Shown in pieces: positions 8,204 through 16,934 of a stretch of DNA of 64,000 nucleotides. Both the position numbers and the translations under genes were made by a program. The DNA lies in assembly GCA_009846685.1 (NCBI GenBank), contig VWVY01000005.1, positions 186,001-250,000 on the forward strand. Reading direction: 5' to 3'. Source of the stretch: Rhizobiales bacterium SYSU XM002 (lineage in GTDB: Bacteria > Pseudomonadota > Alphaproteobacteria > Rhizobiales > Beijerinckiaceae). Position 1 is the first letter of the stretch. Every line of letters starts with the position of its first letter. Below the pieces are notes generated by a model. The model was not told where the DNA came from and searched no databases. It saw only the letters and a list, made by a program, of their open reading frames with translations.

Positions 8204-9370
8204 CTATTTCTGCGTCGCCGCCTTCGCGACATCGGCCCAATACTGGATGCCGACGGGAAGAACGTCGTCGTTGAAATCGTAGGCCGGATGGTGGAGCCCC
8301 GCCGAATCGCCGTTGCCGATGAAGATGAAGGCGCCGGGCCGGGCTTCGAGCATGTAGGAGAAATCCTCGCCGCCCATTGTCGGCTCGGCGTTGTCGTCAA
8401 CCGCATCCTGCCCGGCGATGGCGCGGGCGATCCCGGTGACGAATCCGGTCTCCTTGGCGTGGTTGACCGTTGCCGGGTAGCCGCGTCGGTAATCGAGGTG
8501 GGCTTCGGCGCCGAACATCTTCGCCGTGCCCTCGACGATCGCGCGGAAGCGGGCCTCCGCGATATCGCGGACGGAGTTGTCGAGCGTGCGCACGGTGCCG
8601 CGAAGCACGGCGCGCTGCGGAATCACGTTCTGCGCGTCACCCGCCTGGAACACGGTGTTCGACACGACGACCGACTTCAGCGGATCGACATTGCGCGAGG
8701 CGATGGATTGCAACGCGGTCACGATATGCGCGCCGATCAGGACTGGATCGATGCCTTCGTGTGGCTTGGCGGCATGGCTGCCGCGCCCCTCAATGGTGAT
8801 GGTGTAATAGGCGGTCGCGGCCATCAGCGGGCCGGCGCGCAGCGAGAAATGACCCGGCGCGAGGCCCGGCATGTTGTGCATCCCGTAGACCTCGGCGATG
8901 TTCCAGCGGTCCATCATCCCGTCGTCGACCATCGCCTTGCCGCCGGCACCGCCCTCTTCAGCAGGTTGGAAGATTACAACAACGGAGCCGTCGAAATCGC
9001 GCGTCTTGGCCAGATGCTTGGCAGCACCGAGCAGCATGGCAGTGTGGCCGTCATGGCCGCAGGCGTGCATCTTGCCCGAGGCTTTCGAACGGTGTGGCAG
9101 GTTGGTCTCCTCGGCGATCGGCAGTGCATCCATATCGGCCCGCAGCCCGACAACCTTGCCACCCGCGCCATGGCGTCCGTGGATCACCCCGACGACACCC
9201 GTGCGGCCGATCCCTTCGACCACCTCGTCGCAACCGAACGCGCGCAGCTTCTCGGCGACGATGCCGGCCGTGCGATAGACGTCGTACAGGAGTTCAGGAT
9301 TCTCGTGGAAATCCCGTCGCCACGTTGTCACTTCACTCTTCAGCGCCAGGATTGCGGGGTCGATCTTCAT
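8204..9370 (-). CDS. M20-family metallo-amidohydrolase (hippurate hydrolase / N-acyl-amino-acid hydrolase type)
   Basis: The 388-residue protein is a cytoplasmic M20D peptidase. KMHACGHDGHTAMLLGAAKHL contains metal ligands, PAEEGGAGGKAMVDDG follows, and TMGGEDFSYMLEARPG near the C-terminus is the last ligand segment. An HAAKPHEGIDPV dimerisation-domain motif lies between. Relatives cleave hippurate, N-acetyl- or indole-conjugated amino acids; the substrate cannot be fixed. It lies 87 bases upstream of otnK on the same strand and could start that unit. No catalytic residue appears to be missing. Confidence 0.85.
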   Translation of the reverse strand: MKIDPAILALKSEVTTWRRDFHENPELLYDVYRTAGIVAEKLRAFGCDEVVEGIGRTGVVGVIHGRHGAGGKVVGLRADMDALPIAEETNLPHRSKASGKMHACGHDGHTAMLLGAAKHLAKTRDFDGSVVVIFQPAEEGGAGGKAMVDDGMMDRWNIAEVYGMHNMPGLAPGHFSLRAGPLMAATAYYTITIEGRGSHAAKPHEGIDPVLIGAHIVTALQSIASRNVDPLKSVVVSNTVFQAGDAQNVIPQRAVLRGTVRTLDNSVRDIAEARFRAIVEGTAKMFGAEAHLDYRRGYPATVNHAKETGFVTGIARAIAGQDAVDDNAEPTMGGEDFSYMLEARPGAFIFIGNGDSAGLHHPAYDFNDDVLPVGIQYWADVAKAATQK

Positions 9371-9495
9371 CGGATGGGCTCTCGGTTTGGCGGTCCCGCC
9401 TGCCGGGCTCCGCTTTCTTGATTGCGCTACCTTAGTTGAACGCGTGGGCGACGCCAGTCATTCCCGACAGAACCGGATAAGCCAGCTGCATGGAG

Positions 9496-10764
9496 CTATG
9501 AGGCTGACGCATGGATTGACGGCGCTTCGGAGCCGCGCCCAGTCGAGACTGAGGCGCGCGGTCGTACGGTCCGGTAGCGCCCGCGATCGACGGAAACGAG
9601 AACAATCGCCAGAACCGCGAGACCGTTCATCCACCAAGTCTGTGTCGCGCCCCGCTCGGTCAGGGTGTAGGTGAAGGCGCTCGCGAGCGCGGCAAGACCG
9701 AGCGGCGCGACCTCCAGTCCAAGCCGCCCCGTGATCCGGAACAGGGAATGGACGAGAAAAGCGCAGGCAAGCGCGCCGAGAAGGCCAAGATCGTACCAGA
9801 TATCCGAAACAAGAGTTGCGTGGATCTGTTGCGGCAGTTTGCCCGTATCGCGACCGGAGACCGCGCTGTCGAACCCGTGACCGGTGAACACCCCAACCGG
9901 GTCGGCACGGATCACGTCCCACCAAAGCGCGACATTGGCGATGGCGGGGCCGGCGATATCGGGTGCGACCTTGTGGATGAGCCCGGCGATCAAGGCGGTC
10001 AGCGGCGCGGCGGCGATCAGGGCGGCGGCGAGCGCTGCGAGAATGTTGCCGGCCCGCTCCGGCATCGCCCAGGCGAGGGCGAAGACAAGGAGGCCGACAC
10101 CCATCGGCAGGATGGCTTCTCCGGTTGGACCGAGAAGGGCGGCAAGAAACACTAGCCCGACGAGCCCGAGCGCGAGCCGGCGCCGGTTCTTGATGAGAAG
10201 CCAGGCGGCGCCAGCCCAGCCGAGGCAGACTAGCAAGACCGCCGAGCGCCCTGGCGTCGCGGCTGGCAGGCGCAACAGCGACGATCCCAGCGCGTCGCCA
10301 GCAAGCGCGATCAGGATCAACAGGGCGCCGAGGGCTACACCGATCGTCACGAGATGCAGGTTCGAGGCGCGCATCTTCTGCGGCAGTGACTTCACCGCGA
10401 GGATGCCGAGAAGGATGACGCCGAGGCTCTTGAAGATCTTCACCGCGCCCGTATCCGGCGCCGGCGCCCACGCGAGGGAGGCAATGGCCCAGATCGCGAG
10501 GAAGGCGGCCGTCAGGCCAGGAAGGGTGGCGAGCGAGTGCCGGAGATCGTCAAGCACGCGGAATGGATTGCCACGCAGCACCGCCGAGAGGACGATCAGC
10601 ACCGCACCAATCGGCACCAGCACCACGATCACCCAGCGTGACATCAGCGTCGCGCTGGGGATCACGATCGCGAAGATTGCAAAGCCAAGCCTGAGCAGCA
10701 TGGCCGCCGCGTCCGCTGCCGGATCGAGCGTGGCTTTCGAGATCGAGTGGTCGCGCGCTTCCAT
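9496..10764 (-). CDS. O-antigen-ligase-like polytopic membrane protein
   Basis: The 422-residue protein has roughly a dozen hydrophobic helices and the large loop of WaaL/Wzy-like proteins (ALWWDVIRADPVGVFTGHGF). The GHGFDSA element resembles the G-x-G-F region of O-antigen ligases. That superfamily transfers or polymerises surface glycans at the periplasmic face. No glycosyltransferase or LPS genes are adjacent, so it stands alone and the function is inferred from topology plus this weak motif. The C-terminal ~30 residues are polar and low in complexity. Confidence 0.6.
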   Translation of the reverse strand: MEARDHSISKATLDPAADAAAMLLRLGFAIFAIVIPSATLMSRWVIVVLVPIGAVLIVLSAVLRGNPFRVLDDLRHSLATLPGLTAAFLAIWAIASLAWAPAPDTGAVKIFKSLGVILLGILAVKSLPQKMRASNLHLVTIGVALGALLILIALAGDALGSSLLRLPAATPGRSAVLLVCLGWAGAAWLLIKNRRRLALGLVGLVFLAALLGPTGEAILPMGVGLLVFALAWAMPERAGNILAALAAALIAAAPLTALIAGLIHKVAPDIAGPAIANVALWWDVIRADPVGVFTGHGFDSAVSGRDTGKLPQQIHATLVSDIWYDLGLLGALACAFLVHSLFRITGRLGLEVAPLGLAALASAFTYTLTERGATQTWWMNGLAVLAIVLVSVDRGRYRTVRPRASVSTGRGSEAPSIHASAS

Positions 10765-10937
10765 GCGGCTTTTCAGTCCTGTGTCCCTTTGGTCTCAGGC
10801 TAACGGCTGGCCAGGTCCGAAGCTGTATGCGGGAAGACACAGTTGTCACTTTTCGGTCACCCCCGTCTCCGTCCTAACCCTTGCCTAGACCCGTTCGGCG
10901 GCCTACCTCATTTGCCAGCATTCTGGAGGAATCATTG

Positions 10938-11522
10938 ATGTCTCACGCTCAAAATCCGGTCATGGAAGCCCTGATCGCGCGGCGTTCGGGCAATGCCCGC
11001 GCACTCGCCGCGCCGGGGCCGGATGCGCGAGCCGTCGAGGCGATCATCTTTGCCGCCTCGCGAGCTCCGGACCACGGTCGGCTCGTACCGTTCCGCTTCC
11101 TTCAGATCGCAGAGGCCGCCCGGCCCCGGCTCGCGGACCTGCTTGAAGCGGCGAGCCTCGAACTCGATCCCGCGTTGCCGCGACCGGAGGTCGAGAGGGC
11201 GCGCGAAAAGGCCGATCAGGGTCCGGTGATCTTTGCGGTCATTGCCCGGATTGAGGCTGATCACCCCAAAATCCCCGCTTCGGATCAGTGGCTTGCGGTT
11301 GGTGCAGCGCTGGAGAACATGCTGCTGGCAATCCAGTCGCTCGGGTTTGCGGCGGCGATCCGGTCCGGAAAATTCCTCGAAACCACGGCGATGCGGGGAG
11401 GTTTTGGCCTTGCCGCCAACGAGCATGTCGTCTCGCTTGTTGCGATCGGCAGCCCCGTCGAATGGCCACCCGAGAAACCGAAACCTGCGCTCGACAGGGT
11501 TTTCGGCGTCTGGAATGGCTGA
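10938..11522 (+). CDS. Nitroreductase family protein (YdjA-like)
   Basis: The 194-residue protein is a short-type FMN nitroreductase: MEALIARRSGNARALAAPGP, then SRAPDHGRLVPFRFLQI near the FMN phosphate site, and WLAVGAALENMLLAIQSLGF in the dimer core. Members reduce nitro groups or quinones with NAD(P)H. The start at 10938 has GGAGGA at 10925-10930, about 8 bases upstream. The longer frame from 10881 lacks a family-like N-terminus. The gene is divergent from the O-antigen-ligase-like gene and followed by the hemN promoter. Confidence 0.85.
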   Translation: MSHAQNPVMEALIARRSGNARALAAPGPDARAVEAIIFAASRAPDHGRLVPFRFLQIAEAARPRLADLLEAASLELDPALPRPEVERAREKADQGPVIFAVIARIEADHPKIPASDQWLAVGAALENMLLAIQSLGFAAAIRSGKFLETTAMRGGFGLAANEHVVSLVAIGSPVEWPPEKPKPALDRVFGVWNG

Positions 11523-11529
11523 TCGCGAA

Positions 11530-11543
11530 TTGATTTTGAACAA
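11530..11543. promoter_or_regulatory. FNR/FixK-type box upstream of hemN
   Basis: TTGAT-TTTG-AACAA matches the FNR/Anr/FixK consensus TTGAT-N4-ATCAA at 9 of 10 positions. The centre is about 85 bases upstream of the hemN ATG, a sensible place for an activator site. Low-oxygen control of oxygen-independent coproporphyrinogen oxidase by FNR-type proteins is well established in proteobacteria. Confidence 0.75.
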
Positions 11544-11621
11544 GGACGCTCGATTCCGGCTCGCTTAGCGTTTTCCCGGTCTAGCCCGCTTCCTGTCGCG
11601 GGCCTGTGATGGGGGTGCGAC

Positions 11622-12983
11622 ATGACGGTCCAGTTCAGCCAGATGGAGATCGCGCGTCTCGCAACGCCGGTGCCGCGATACACGAGCTATCCCACGGCGC
11701 CGCATTTCTCTGCCTCGATCAGCAACCCCACCTACCGCGAATGGCTCCATGCGATGCCGGCGGGGTCACGCCTTTCGCTCTACGTGCACATCCCGTTCTG
11801 CGATACGATGTGCTGGTTCTGCGGCTGCCACACCCGCATGGTCCGTAAGTATGCGCCAGTGCGCACCTATCTCGATTCACTGGCGCGCGAGATTGCAACC
11901 GTGGCGACGCATCTGCCGTCCGACTGTTCCGTGACGCATGTTCATTGGGGCGGCGGTTCGCCGACCATCCTCGAGCCGGAGGATATTGTCCGCCTCAACG
12001 CGGCGATCCATGACGCCTTTCCGCTCGCCCGGACCTGTGATTTCGCGGTCGAAATCGACCCGCGCGGCATGGACGACGCGCGCCTTGATGCGCTCGCCGA
12101 GACCGGGCTGACCCGCGCCAGCATCGGGGTGCAGGATTTCGATCCGGACGTGCAACGCGCGATCAACCGGTTCCAGAGCTTCGAGGAAACGAAGCAGGTG
12201 GTCGAGGGGCTGCGCCAGCGCGGCGTCAATTCCCTCAACGTTGATCTCCTCTACGGGCTACCCCACCAGCACACGCATGCAATGCTGAAATCGCTCGACG
12301 CCGTGCTCAAACTCCGGCCGGATCGTGTCGCCCTTTTCGGTTACGCACATGTGCCGTGGATGAAAAAGCATCAGGAGATGATCCCCACCGAGGCGCTGCC
12401 GGGCATGCCCGAGCGCATCGAGTGCGCCGAAAGGGCGGCGGAGCGGCTCGTGGCCGACGGCTATATCAGGATCGGCCTTGATCATTTCGCGTTGCCGACC
12501 GATTCGCTTGCCGTTTCGTTGGAGAACGGAAAGCTCCGGCGCAATTTTCAGGGCTATACGACCGACGACTCCGATTGCCTGATTGGGCTTGGAGCCTCGG
12601 CCATCGGGCAGTTCCCGCAAGGTTTTGTGCAGAACGAGACCAGCGGTCAGGCTTATGAACGGCGGGTCCGCGAGCACGGGATGGCCGTGACCCGTGGTTT
12701 CGAGACCAGCGCCGAGGACCGGATGCGCGGTGAAGCGATCGAAAGCCTGATGTGCGGCCTCGAGATGGATGTGGCGCGGCTGCGCGAGCGCCACGGCAAG
12801 CTTGCGGACAAGCTGTTGCCGGAAGTCGAGGTGCTGTTCTCTCAGGAAGATCCGGCCTGGCTGCGGCGAACGGAGCGTGGTTTTACTGTCACCGAGGCTG
12901 GTCGACCGTTCCTCCGGCTGGTCGCGGCGCATTTCGATGCCTATCTGCCGAAGGGCATCGCCCGCCATTCCACGGCGATGTAA
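11622..12983 (+). CDS. hemN: Oxygen-independent coproporphyrinogen III dehydrogenase (radical SAM)
   Basis: The 453-residue protein carries the radical-SAM motif C60-x3-C64-x2-C67 within YVHIPFCDTMCWFCGC, aligning with the 4Fe-4S ligands of E. coli HemN. HWGGGSPTIL, IGVQDFDPDVQRAINR and the C-terminal HemN domain (LIGLGASAIGQFPQGFVQNE) follow. It oxidatively decarboxylates coproporphyrinogen III to protoporphyrinogen IX without oxygen, so heme can be made during nitrate respiration. The FNR-type box upstream agrees with that. Length is normal for true HemN rather than HemW. Confidence 0.95.
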   Translation: MTVQFSQMEIARLATPVPRYTSYPTAPHFSASISNPTYREWLHAMPAGSRLSLYVHIPFCDTMCWFCGCHTRMVRKYAPVRTYLDSLAREIATVATHLPSDCSVTHVHWGGGSPTILEPEDIVRLNAAIHDAFPLARTCDFAVEIDPRGMDDARLDALAETGLTRASIGVQDFDPDVQRAINRFQSFEETKQVVEGLRQRGVNSLNVDLLYGLPHQHTHAMLKSLDAVLKLRPDRVALFGYAHVPWMKKHQEMIPTEALPGMPERIECAERAAERLVADGYIRIGLDHFALPTDSLAVSLENGKLRRNFQGYTTDDSDCLIGLGASAIGQFPQGFVQNETSGQAYERRVREHGMAVTRGFETSAEDRMRGEAIESLMCGLEMDVARLRERHGKLADKLLPEVEVLFSQEDPAWLRRTERGFTVTEAGRPFLRLVAAHFDAYLPKGIARHSTAM

Positions 12984-12989
12984 GGTTTT

Positions 12990-13583
12990 TCAGGCCCGAT
13001 CGCTGATCCGCGCGAGCGTGGCCAGTCGGAATTTCGCGGCAAGACCGGCGGGGTCGTCGATCACCGTCAGCCCTTCCGCGAACGCCTCGTCGAGCGCTTC
13101 CGGCAGCTTGGCATCCTGCGATTTGAGGAAATGGAAGTCGATCGGCGGCGCGCCGCGCAGTCTGAATTGCTGCCGGACGATGCCGCCGTCTTCCGCCTCG
13201 TTCCGGGAGTGCACGTCGTGCCCCCGCTTGAGGTAGCTCCAGCGTGTGAGCCAATCCTCGCCACGATAGAGCTGCGGGTCGTCCGCGAGCGCGACCAGCA
13301 CCACCGGCGATGACGGTTCGGCCTCCTTGGCCGCATAGGCGCCGGCAAGCAGAAGCCCGCGGATGCCGGACTCACCGATGGCGAATTGCCGTGTATCCGC
13401 GAGCAGCGACGCGATGGCCTCCCGACCGAGTCCGATCTTCGGCGTGGCGGTTTCGCGACTGAACATGGCCCCGAGACCCGGCGCGCCCCGGCGCGGCGCG
13501 ACCACGAACCGGACCGTGAACCAGAAGCCCGCAACCGCGACGAGGAGAAAGATCGCGTTCTGACCGGAGAGCATTTCGAGCAT
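12990..13583 (-). CDS. Membrane-anchored protein of unknown function with a degenerate nucleotidyltransferase-like segment
   Basis: I do not recognise this 197-residue family. It has one N-terminal membrane helix (LSGQNAIFLLVAVAGFWFTV), then a basic linker and a cytoplasmic domain. One stretch, GIRGLLLAGAYAAKEAEPSS followed by PVVLVALADDP, looks like the start of a minimal nucleotidyltransferase domain (hydrophobic-Gly, then an Asp-rich strand). However, the G-S and D-x-D catalytic residues are not convincing, so any activity is doubtful. The gene is convergent with hemN (6-base gap) and co-directional with the CDF exporter upstream of it (17-base gap), so it may be in that operon. Confidence 0.6.
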   Translation of the reverse strand: MLEMLSGQNAIFLLVAVAGFWFTVRFVVAPRRGAPGLGAMFSRETATPKIGLGREAIASLLADTRQFAIGESGIRGLLLAGAYAAKEAEPSSPVVLVALADDPQLYRGEDWLTRWSYLKRGHDVHSRNEAEDGGIVRQQFRLRGAPPIDFHFLKSQDAKLPEALDEAFAEGLTVIDDPAGLAAKFRLATLARISDRA

Positions 13584-13600
13584 GAGTGTCTCCTGCCGTT

Positions 13601-14494
13601 TCAGAGCACGACGATGCCCTGATGCTTCGCCTTGTTCTCCGGCTCGACGTGAATGGTGATCCGTGCGCCTTCCACCGCAGCGCGGATCGCGCTTTCGATC
13701 CGATCGCAGATGTCATGTGCGGAATCGACCCGCATGTCTGCTGGGACGACGAGATGAAACTCGACGAAGGTCACCGGGCCCGCATGCCGTGTGCGCAGAT
13801 CATGCGCTTCGATGGCGCCCTCGGCATTGGCGGAAATGATAGCGCGGATCTGCTCGACCTCCTCCGGCGCCGCGGCCTCGTCCATCAGACCGGAGAAGGA
13901 CGATTGCATCAGACCCCAGCCGGACCAGAGGATGTTGAGCGCGACGAGGCAGGCCAGCAGCGGGTCGAGCCAGGGCAGGCCCGTCGTCACGACGAGGACG
14001 AGCGCGATGAGAACACCCACCGAGGAGATCACGTCGGTGAGCAGATGCTTGCCGTCGGCGACCAGCGCCGGTGACCTGAGCGCGCGCCCGCGCCGGATCA
14101 GCAGCGCGCACCAGAGCCCGTTGATCACGCTCGCCGCAAAGTTGAGGCCGACGCCGATCGGCTCGAGAACCACAGGCTTTGGCGCGCGATAGGCTTCGTA
14201 GGCCGCATGAAACACCGCGAAGGCGGCGATCAGGATCAACGCTCCTTCCGCAACCGCGGCAATGTACTCGATCTTCTGGTGTCCGTAGGGGTGGTTGGCA
14301 TCGGCCGGCTTCTCGCCGAGCCGGATCGCGCCGAAAGCGAGCAGTGCCGAGAGCACATTGATCGTGCTTTCGAGCGCGTCAGAATAGAGCGCGATCGAGC
14401 CGGTGTAGAGATAGGCGCCGGTCTTGAGGCCGAGCACAACAAGCCCGACGGCTATGGAGCCGAGCGCGATGGAAGTTGCGCGATGGGCAGCCAC
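13601..14494 (-). CDS. Cation diffusion facilitator (CDF) divalent-metal exporter
   Basis: The 297-residue protein begins with the CDF helix GSIALYSDALESTINVLSA (metal-site Asp region in helix 2). HPYGHQKIEYIAAVAEGALI is the family signature, and a second H-x3-D-like pair (LVADGKHLLTDVISSVGV) lies in helix 5. A cytoplasmic C-terminal domain with several His residues (FHLVVPADMRVDSAHDICDR) follows. CDF proteins export Zn, Fe, Mn or Co by proton antiport; the SDALES / DGKHLLTD pair is Zn/Fe/Mn-type but does not settle the ion. It is co-directional with the small membrane-anchored gene downstream. Confidence 0.9.
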   Translation of the reverse strand: MAAHRATSIALGSIAVGLVVLGLKTGAYLYTGSIALYSDALESTINVLSALLAFGAIRLGEKPADANHPYGHQKIEYIAAVAEGALILIAAFAVFHAAYEAYRAPKPVVLEPIGVGLNFAASVINGLWCALLIRRGRALRSPALVADGKHLLTDVISSVGVLIALVLVVTTGLPWLDPLLACLVALNILWSGWGLMQSSFSGLMDEAAAPEEVEQIRAIISANAEGAIEAHDLRTRHAGPVTFVEFHLVVPADMRVDSAHDICDRIESAIRAAVEGARITIHVEPENKAKHQGIVVL

Positions 14495-14566
14495 GTCAAT
14501 TCTCCCGGATCGAGGGCGACGGTTCCCGGCGCGCCTCCGTCTCCCTCGCTCAAGGGGAGGGCAAGG

Positions 14567-14932
14567 TCAAGCGTGACCGTAAGCCACTCGGACCGCACGG
14601 CCGGACAGGCGGCGGGTATTCTGCCGCACCCGGAGGCCGGCTGGTTCATGAAAGGCGGCCACGACCCGCATTGGCGCGCGTGCGAAAGCAAGAGAGAACG
14701 CCTGCGGTTGAGCCTGCCAGGCGAGCTGCACCAGTTGGAAATGCACGCGCACCGTCTCGGCGCCAGCATTCGCCCAGCCTTCGATGCCGGCGGCGAGTTT
14801 TTCCGTCACCATGCGCTCGCTCTCCAGCCGGGAGCCCGACAGCAGATGCCCCAGCGGCGAACGGAACATCTCGTTCAGAACGATTGGCATCCGCATCCAG
14901 ATGACGGCCGGGGCCAGCAGGAAATCGAACAT
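14567..14932 (-). CDS. Small phasin-like or conserved hypothetical protein
   Basis: The frame encodes 121 residues from the ATG at 14932. It opens MFDFLLAPAVIWMRMPIVLN and then has an alpha-helical, Ala/Glu-rich middle (SRLESERMVTEKLAAGIEGW), reminiscent of phasin-like or polyhydroxyalkanoate-associated small proteins. No definite family match can be claimed. The open frame extends upstream to 15067, but that part runs through a perfect terminator hairpin (15032-15055), so the longer start is rejected. No strong ribosome-binding site was seen, so the start is uncertain. Confidence 0.5.
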   Translation of the reverse strand: MFDFLLAPAVIWMRMPIVLNEMFRSPLGHLLSGSRLESERMVTEKLAAGIEGWANAGAETVRVHFQLVQLAWQAQPQAFSLAFARAPMRVVAAFHEPAGLRVRQNTRRLSGRAVRVAYGHA

Positions 14933-15031
14933 CGGCGGAGCCCCATTCTGTGGCAGGAGCTCTAGGCATAGGCCGTCGGGCAATGCCTCGTCAAACGCCG
15001 AGGATACAACGGCTGGTTCCGGCAAAACGAA

Positions 15032-15055
15032 AAACCCGGCGCGGGCGCCGGGTTT
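15032..15055 (-). terminator. Strong Rho-independent terminator of the DUF4170 gene
   Basis: AAACCCGGCGC (15032-15042) and GCGCCGGGTTT (15045-15055) form a perfect 11-base stem. On the minus strand it is followed by TTTTCGTTTTG. It lies about 20 bases downstream of the DUF4170 stop at 15077. Confidence 0.85.
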
Positions 15056-15076
15056 CCTGTCGGTCATGAGGCTGAA

Positions 15077-15292
15077 TCAGGCCAGGTATTGCGTCGTCTG
15101 GCGAACGACATTCGAGACAATCGAATAGCGCGTGGTCGCGGAAGACCGGCTTGCCAGCGACCGCTCGCGCCAGACCTGATTGGCTTCATCGTAGTTCTCG
15201 AACGGCCCGAACACGCGCGCCGTGCCGGGGACGACCTCCTGGAACTCCACGCACTGATATTCGCCGCCAATCACCCAGAATTGCTTCGGCAT
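15077..15292 (-). CDS. DUF4170 domain small protein
   Basis: The 71-residue protein starts MPKQFWVIGGEYQCVEFQEV and continues with GTARVFGPFENYDEANQVWR, the pattern of the alphaproteobacterial DUF4170 family. Its function is unknown; it is soluble, single-domain and aromatic-rich. The start at 15292 is chosen because similarity begins there, and the open frame upstream to 15415 has unrelated composition. It ends at a strong terminator and stands alone between isocitrate lyase and the phasin-like gene. Confidence 0.8.
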   Translation of the reverse strand: MPKQFWVIGGEYQCVEFQEVVPGTARVFGPFENYDEANQVWRERSLASRSSATTRYSIVSNVVRQTTQYLA

Positions 15293-15439
15293 CGCGGTTC
15301 TCCATGGTTGAAGTCGAAATCCGGACGAGAATGAGGGGTTATCCGGGCCGCAGGGGAGGGAAGCGGCCCGGAATGCTGTTTTCCGGGGACATTCGCACGC
15401 GAAACGATGGATCACTTCGCGGGCAAATGCTTCGGCACC

Positions 15440-16717
15440 TTATTCAGCCGCAACGGCCTTCTTGTCGCCGTGGAACTGCTCGGTCTCGGTCGAGCCGGCC
15501 ATTGCGGTCGTCGAGGACTTGCCCTGCGAAATCGCCATGGCGACGGCATCGAAGTAGCCAGTGCCGACTTCGCGCTGGTGCCGGACGGCGGTGAAGCCCT
15601 TGTCCTGCGCGGCGAATTCACGCTGCTGCATCTCGGAGTAGGCGCCCATGCCGCGGGTCGAGTAACCCTTGGCCAGTTCGAACATCGAGAGATTGAGCGA
15701 GTGGAAGCCGGCGAGGGTCACGAACTGGTACTTGTAGCCCAGCGCGCCGATCTCGTCCTGATACTTCGCGGCCTCGGCGTTGCTCATCTTCTTCTCCCAG
15801 TTGAAGGAAGGCGAGCAGTTGTAGGCGAGGAGCTTGTTCGGATACTTCTTCTTGAATTCGGTGGCGAATTCGCGGGCCTCCCCGAGGTCCGGCTCGGAGG
15901 TTTCCCACCACACGAGGTCGGCGTACTCGCCATAGGCGAGACCGCGGGCGATCGCATGCTCGACCGAGTGCTTGTTGCCCTGCTTGAGGCGGAAGAAGCC
16001 TTCCTCGGTGCGCGAGTCGCGGTCGATCCAAGGATGATCGTAGTCATCGACATCCGAAGTGATGAGGTTCGCCGCATGGGCGTCGGTGCGGGCGAGGAGA
16101 ACCGTCGGCACGCCGCACACGTCAGCCGCGAGGCGGGCGGCGTTGAGGGTGCGCACGAAGGTCTTGGTCGGAACGAGAACCTTGCCGCCGAGATGGCCGC
16201 ACTTCTTCTCCGAGGCGAGCTGATCCTCGAAGTGGACGCCGGCGGCGCCTGCCTCGATCATCGCCTTCATGAGTTCGAAGGCGTTGAGAGGGCCACCGAA
16301 GCCGGCTTCCGCGTCGGCGATGATCGGCGCCATGTAATGCGTGGACTTGTCGCCTTCCATATGGGCGATCTGGTCGGCGCGGCGCAGGGTGTTGTTGATG
16401 CGGCGCACCACGTCCGGAACCGACGAGGCCGGATAAAGCGACTGGTCCGGATACATCTGGCCGGCGTTGTTGGCGTCAGCGGCAACCTGCCAGCCCGAGA
16501 GATAGATGGCTTCGAGGCCAGCCTTGACCTGCTGCATGGCTTGGTTGCCGGTCAACGCGCCGAGCGTACGGACGAACGGACGGTTGGCGAGGAGGTGGCG
16601 CAGGCGTTCGGCGCCCATGCGGGCGAGCGTGTATTCCATCTGGAACGAGCCGCGGAGCTTCTCCACATCGGCCGGCGTGAAATCACGCTTGTTTTCCGGG
16701 TTGTAGGCGTTGGCCAT
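15440..16717 (-). CDS. aceA: Isocitrate lyase
   Basis: The 425-residue protein has the catalytic signature [11 protein letters not shown] (Cys173 in this numbering). Also present are [10 protein letters not shown] near the N-terminus, [11 protein letters not shown], and [11 protein letters not shown] near the C-terminus. It splits isocitrate to succinate and glyoxylate, the first step of the glyoxylate shunt, allowing growth on acetate or fatty acids. Length is that of the proteobacterial short form. Malate synthase is not in the window. It is transcribed divergently from the RamB/ScfR-type regulator, its likely controller. Confidence 0.96.
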   Translation of the reverse strand: MANAYNPENKRDFTPADVEKLRGSFQMEYTLARMGAERLRHLLANRPFVRTLGALTGNQAMQQVKAGLEAIYLSGWQVAADANNAGQMYPDQSLYPASSVPDVVRRINNTLRRADQIAHMEGDKSTHYMAPIIADAEAGFGGPLNAFELMKAMIEAGAAGVHFEDQLASEKKCGHLGGKVLVPTKTFVRTLNAARLAADVCGVPTVLLARTDAHAANLITSDVDDYDHPWIDRDSRTEEGFFRLKQGNKHSVEHAIARGLAYGEYADLVWWETSEPDLGEAREFATEFKKKYPNKLLAYNCSPSFNWEKKMSNAEAAKYQDEIGALGYKYQFVTLAGFHSLNLSMFELAKGYSTRGMGAYSEMQQREFAAQDKGFTAVRHQREVGTGYFDAVAMAISQGKSSTTAMAGSTETEQFHGDKKAVAAE

Positions 16718-16877
16718 CTCATGTTTCCTTTCAAGGAGTCGGCAAATTCCAAAAGACGTTTCCGGTGGAAGGCTTCCGGCTGAAGCTCTTTACAAGCCTT
16801 CACATGCATTCTCGTTCCCACAAGCCGTTCGCAGTTGCAATAAGCGATTGACTTTTAGCGAGAAACAAGGAAAATGC

Positions 16878-16923
16878 TTGACAGATTTACAAAATCGAAA
16901 ATGTAAAATGTAAAAAAATTTAC
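16878..16923. promoter_or_regulatory. Operator and promoter between aceA and the RamB/ScfR-type regulator
   Basis: An AT-rich block holds alternating half-sites TTTACA (16886-16891), TGTAAA (16902-16907), TGTAAA (16909-16914) and TTTACt (16919-16924). It overlaps a TTGACA box (16878-16883) that would be the regulator's -35, with the -10 near 16902-16909. The block ends right before the regulator's GGAG and GTG start. Autoregulation plus control of aceA is inferred. Confidence 0.6.
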
Positions 16924-16934
16924 TGGAGTTTTCC

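Noticed and set aside
7145-9421. 758-codon plus-strand frame
   Set aside because: Antisense of otnK and the M20 amidohydrolase, both of which have clear active-site motifs on the minus strand.
14933-15067. Upstream extension of the phasin-like gene
   Set aside because: It would translate through the perfect terminator hairpin at 15032-15055, which belongs to the DUF4170 transcript.
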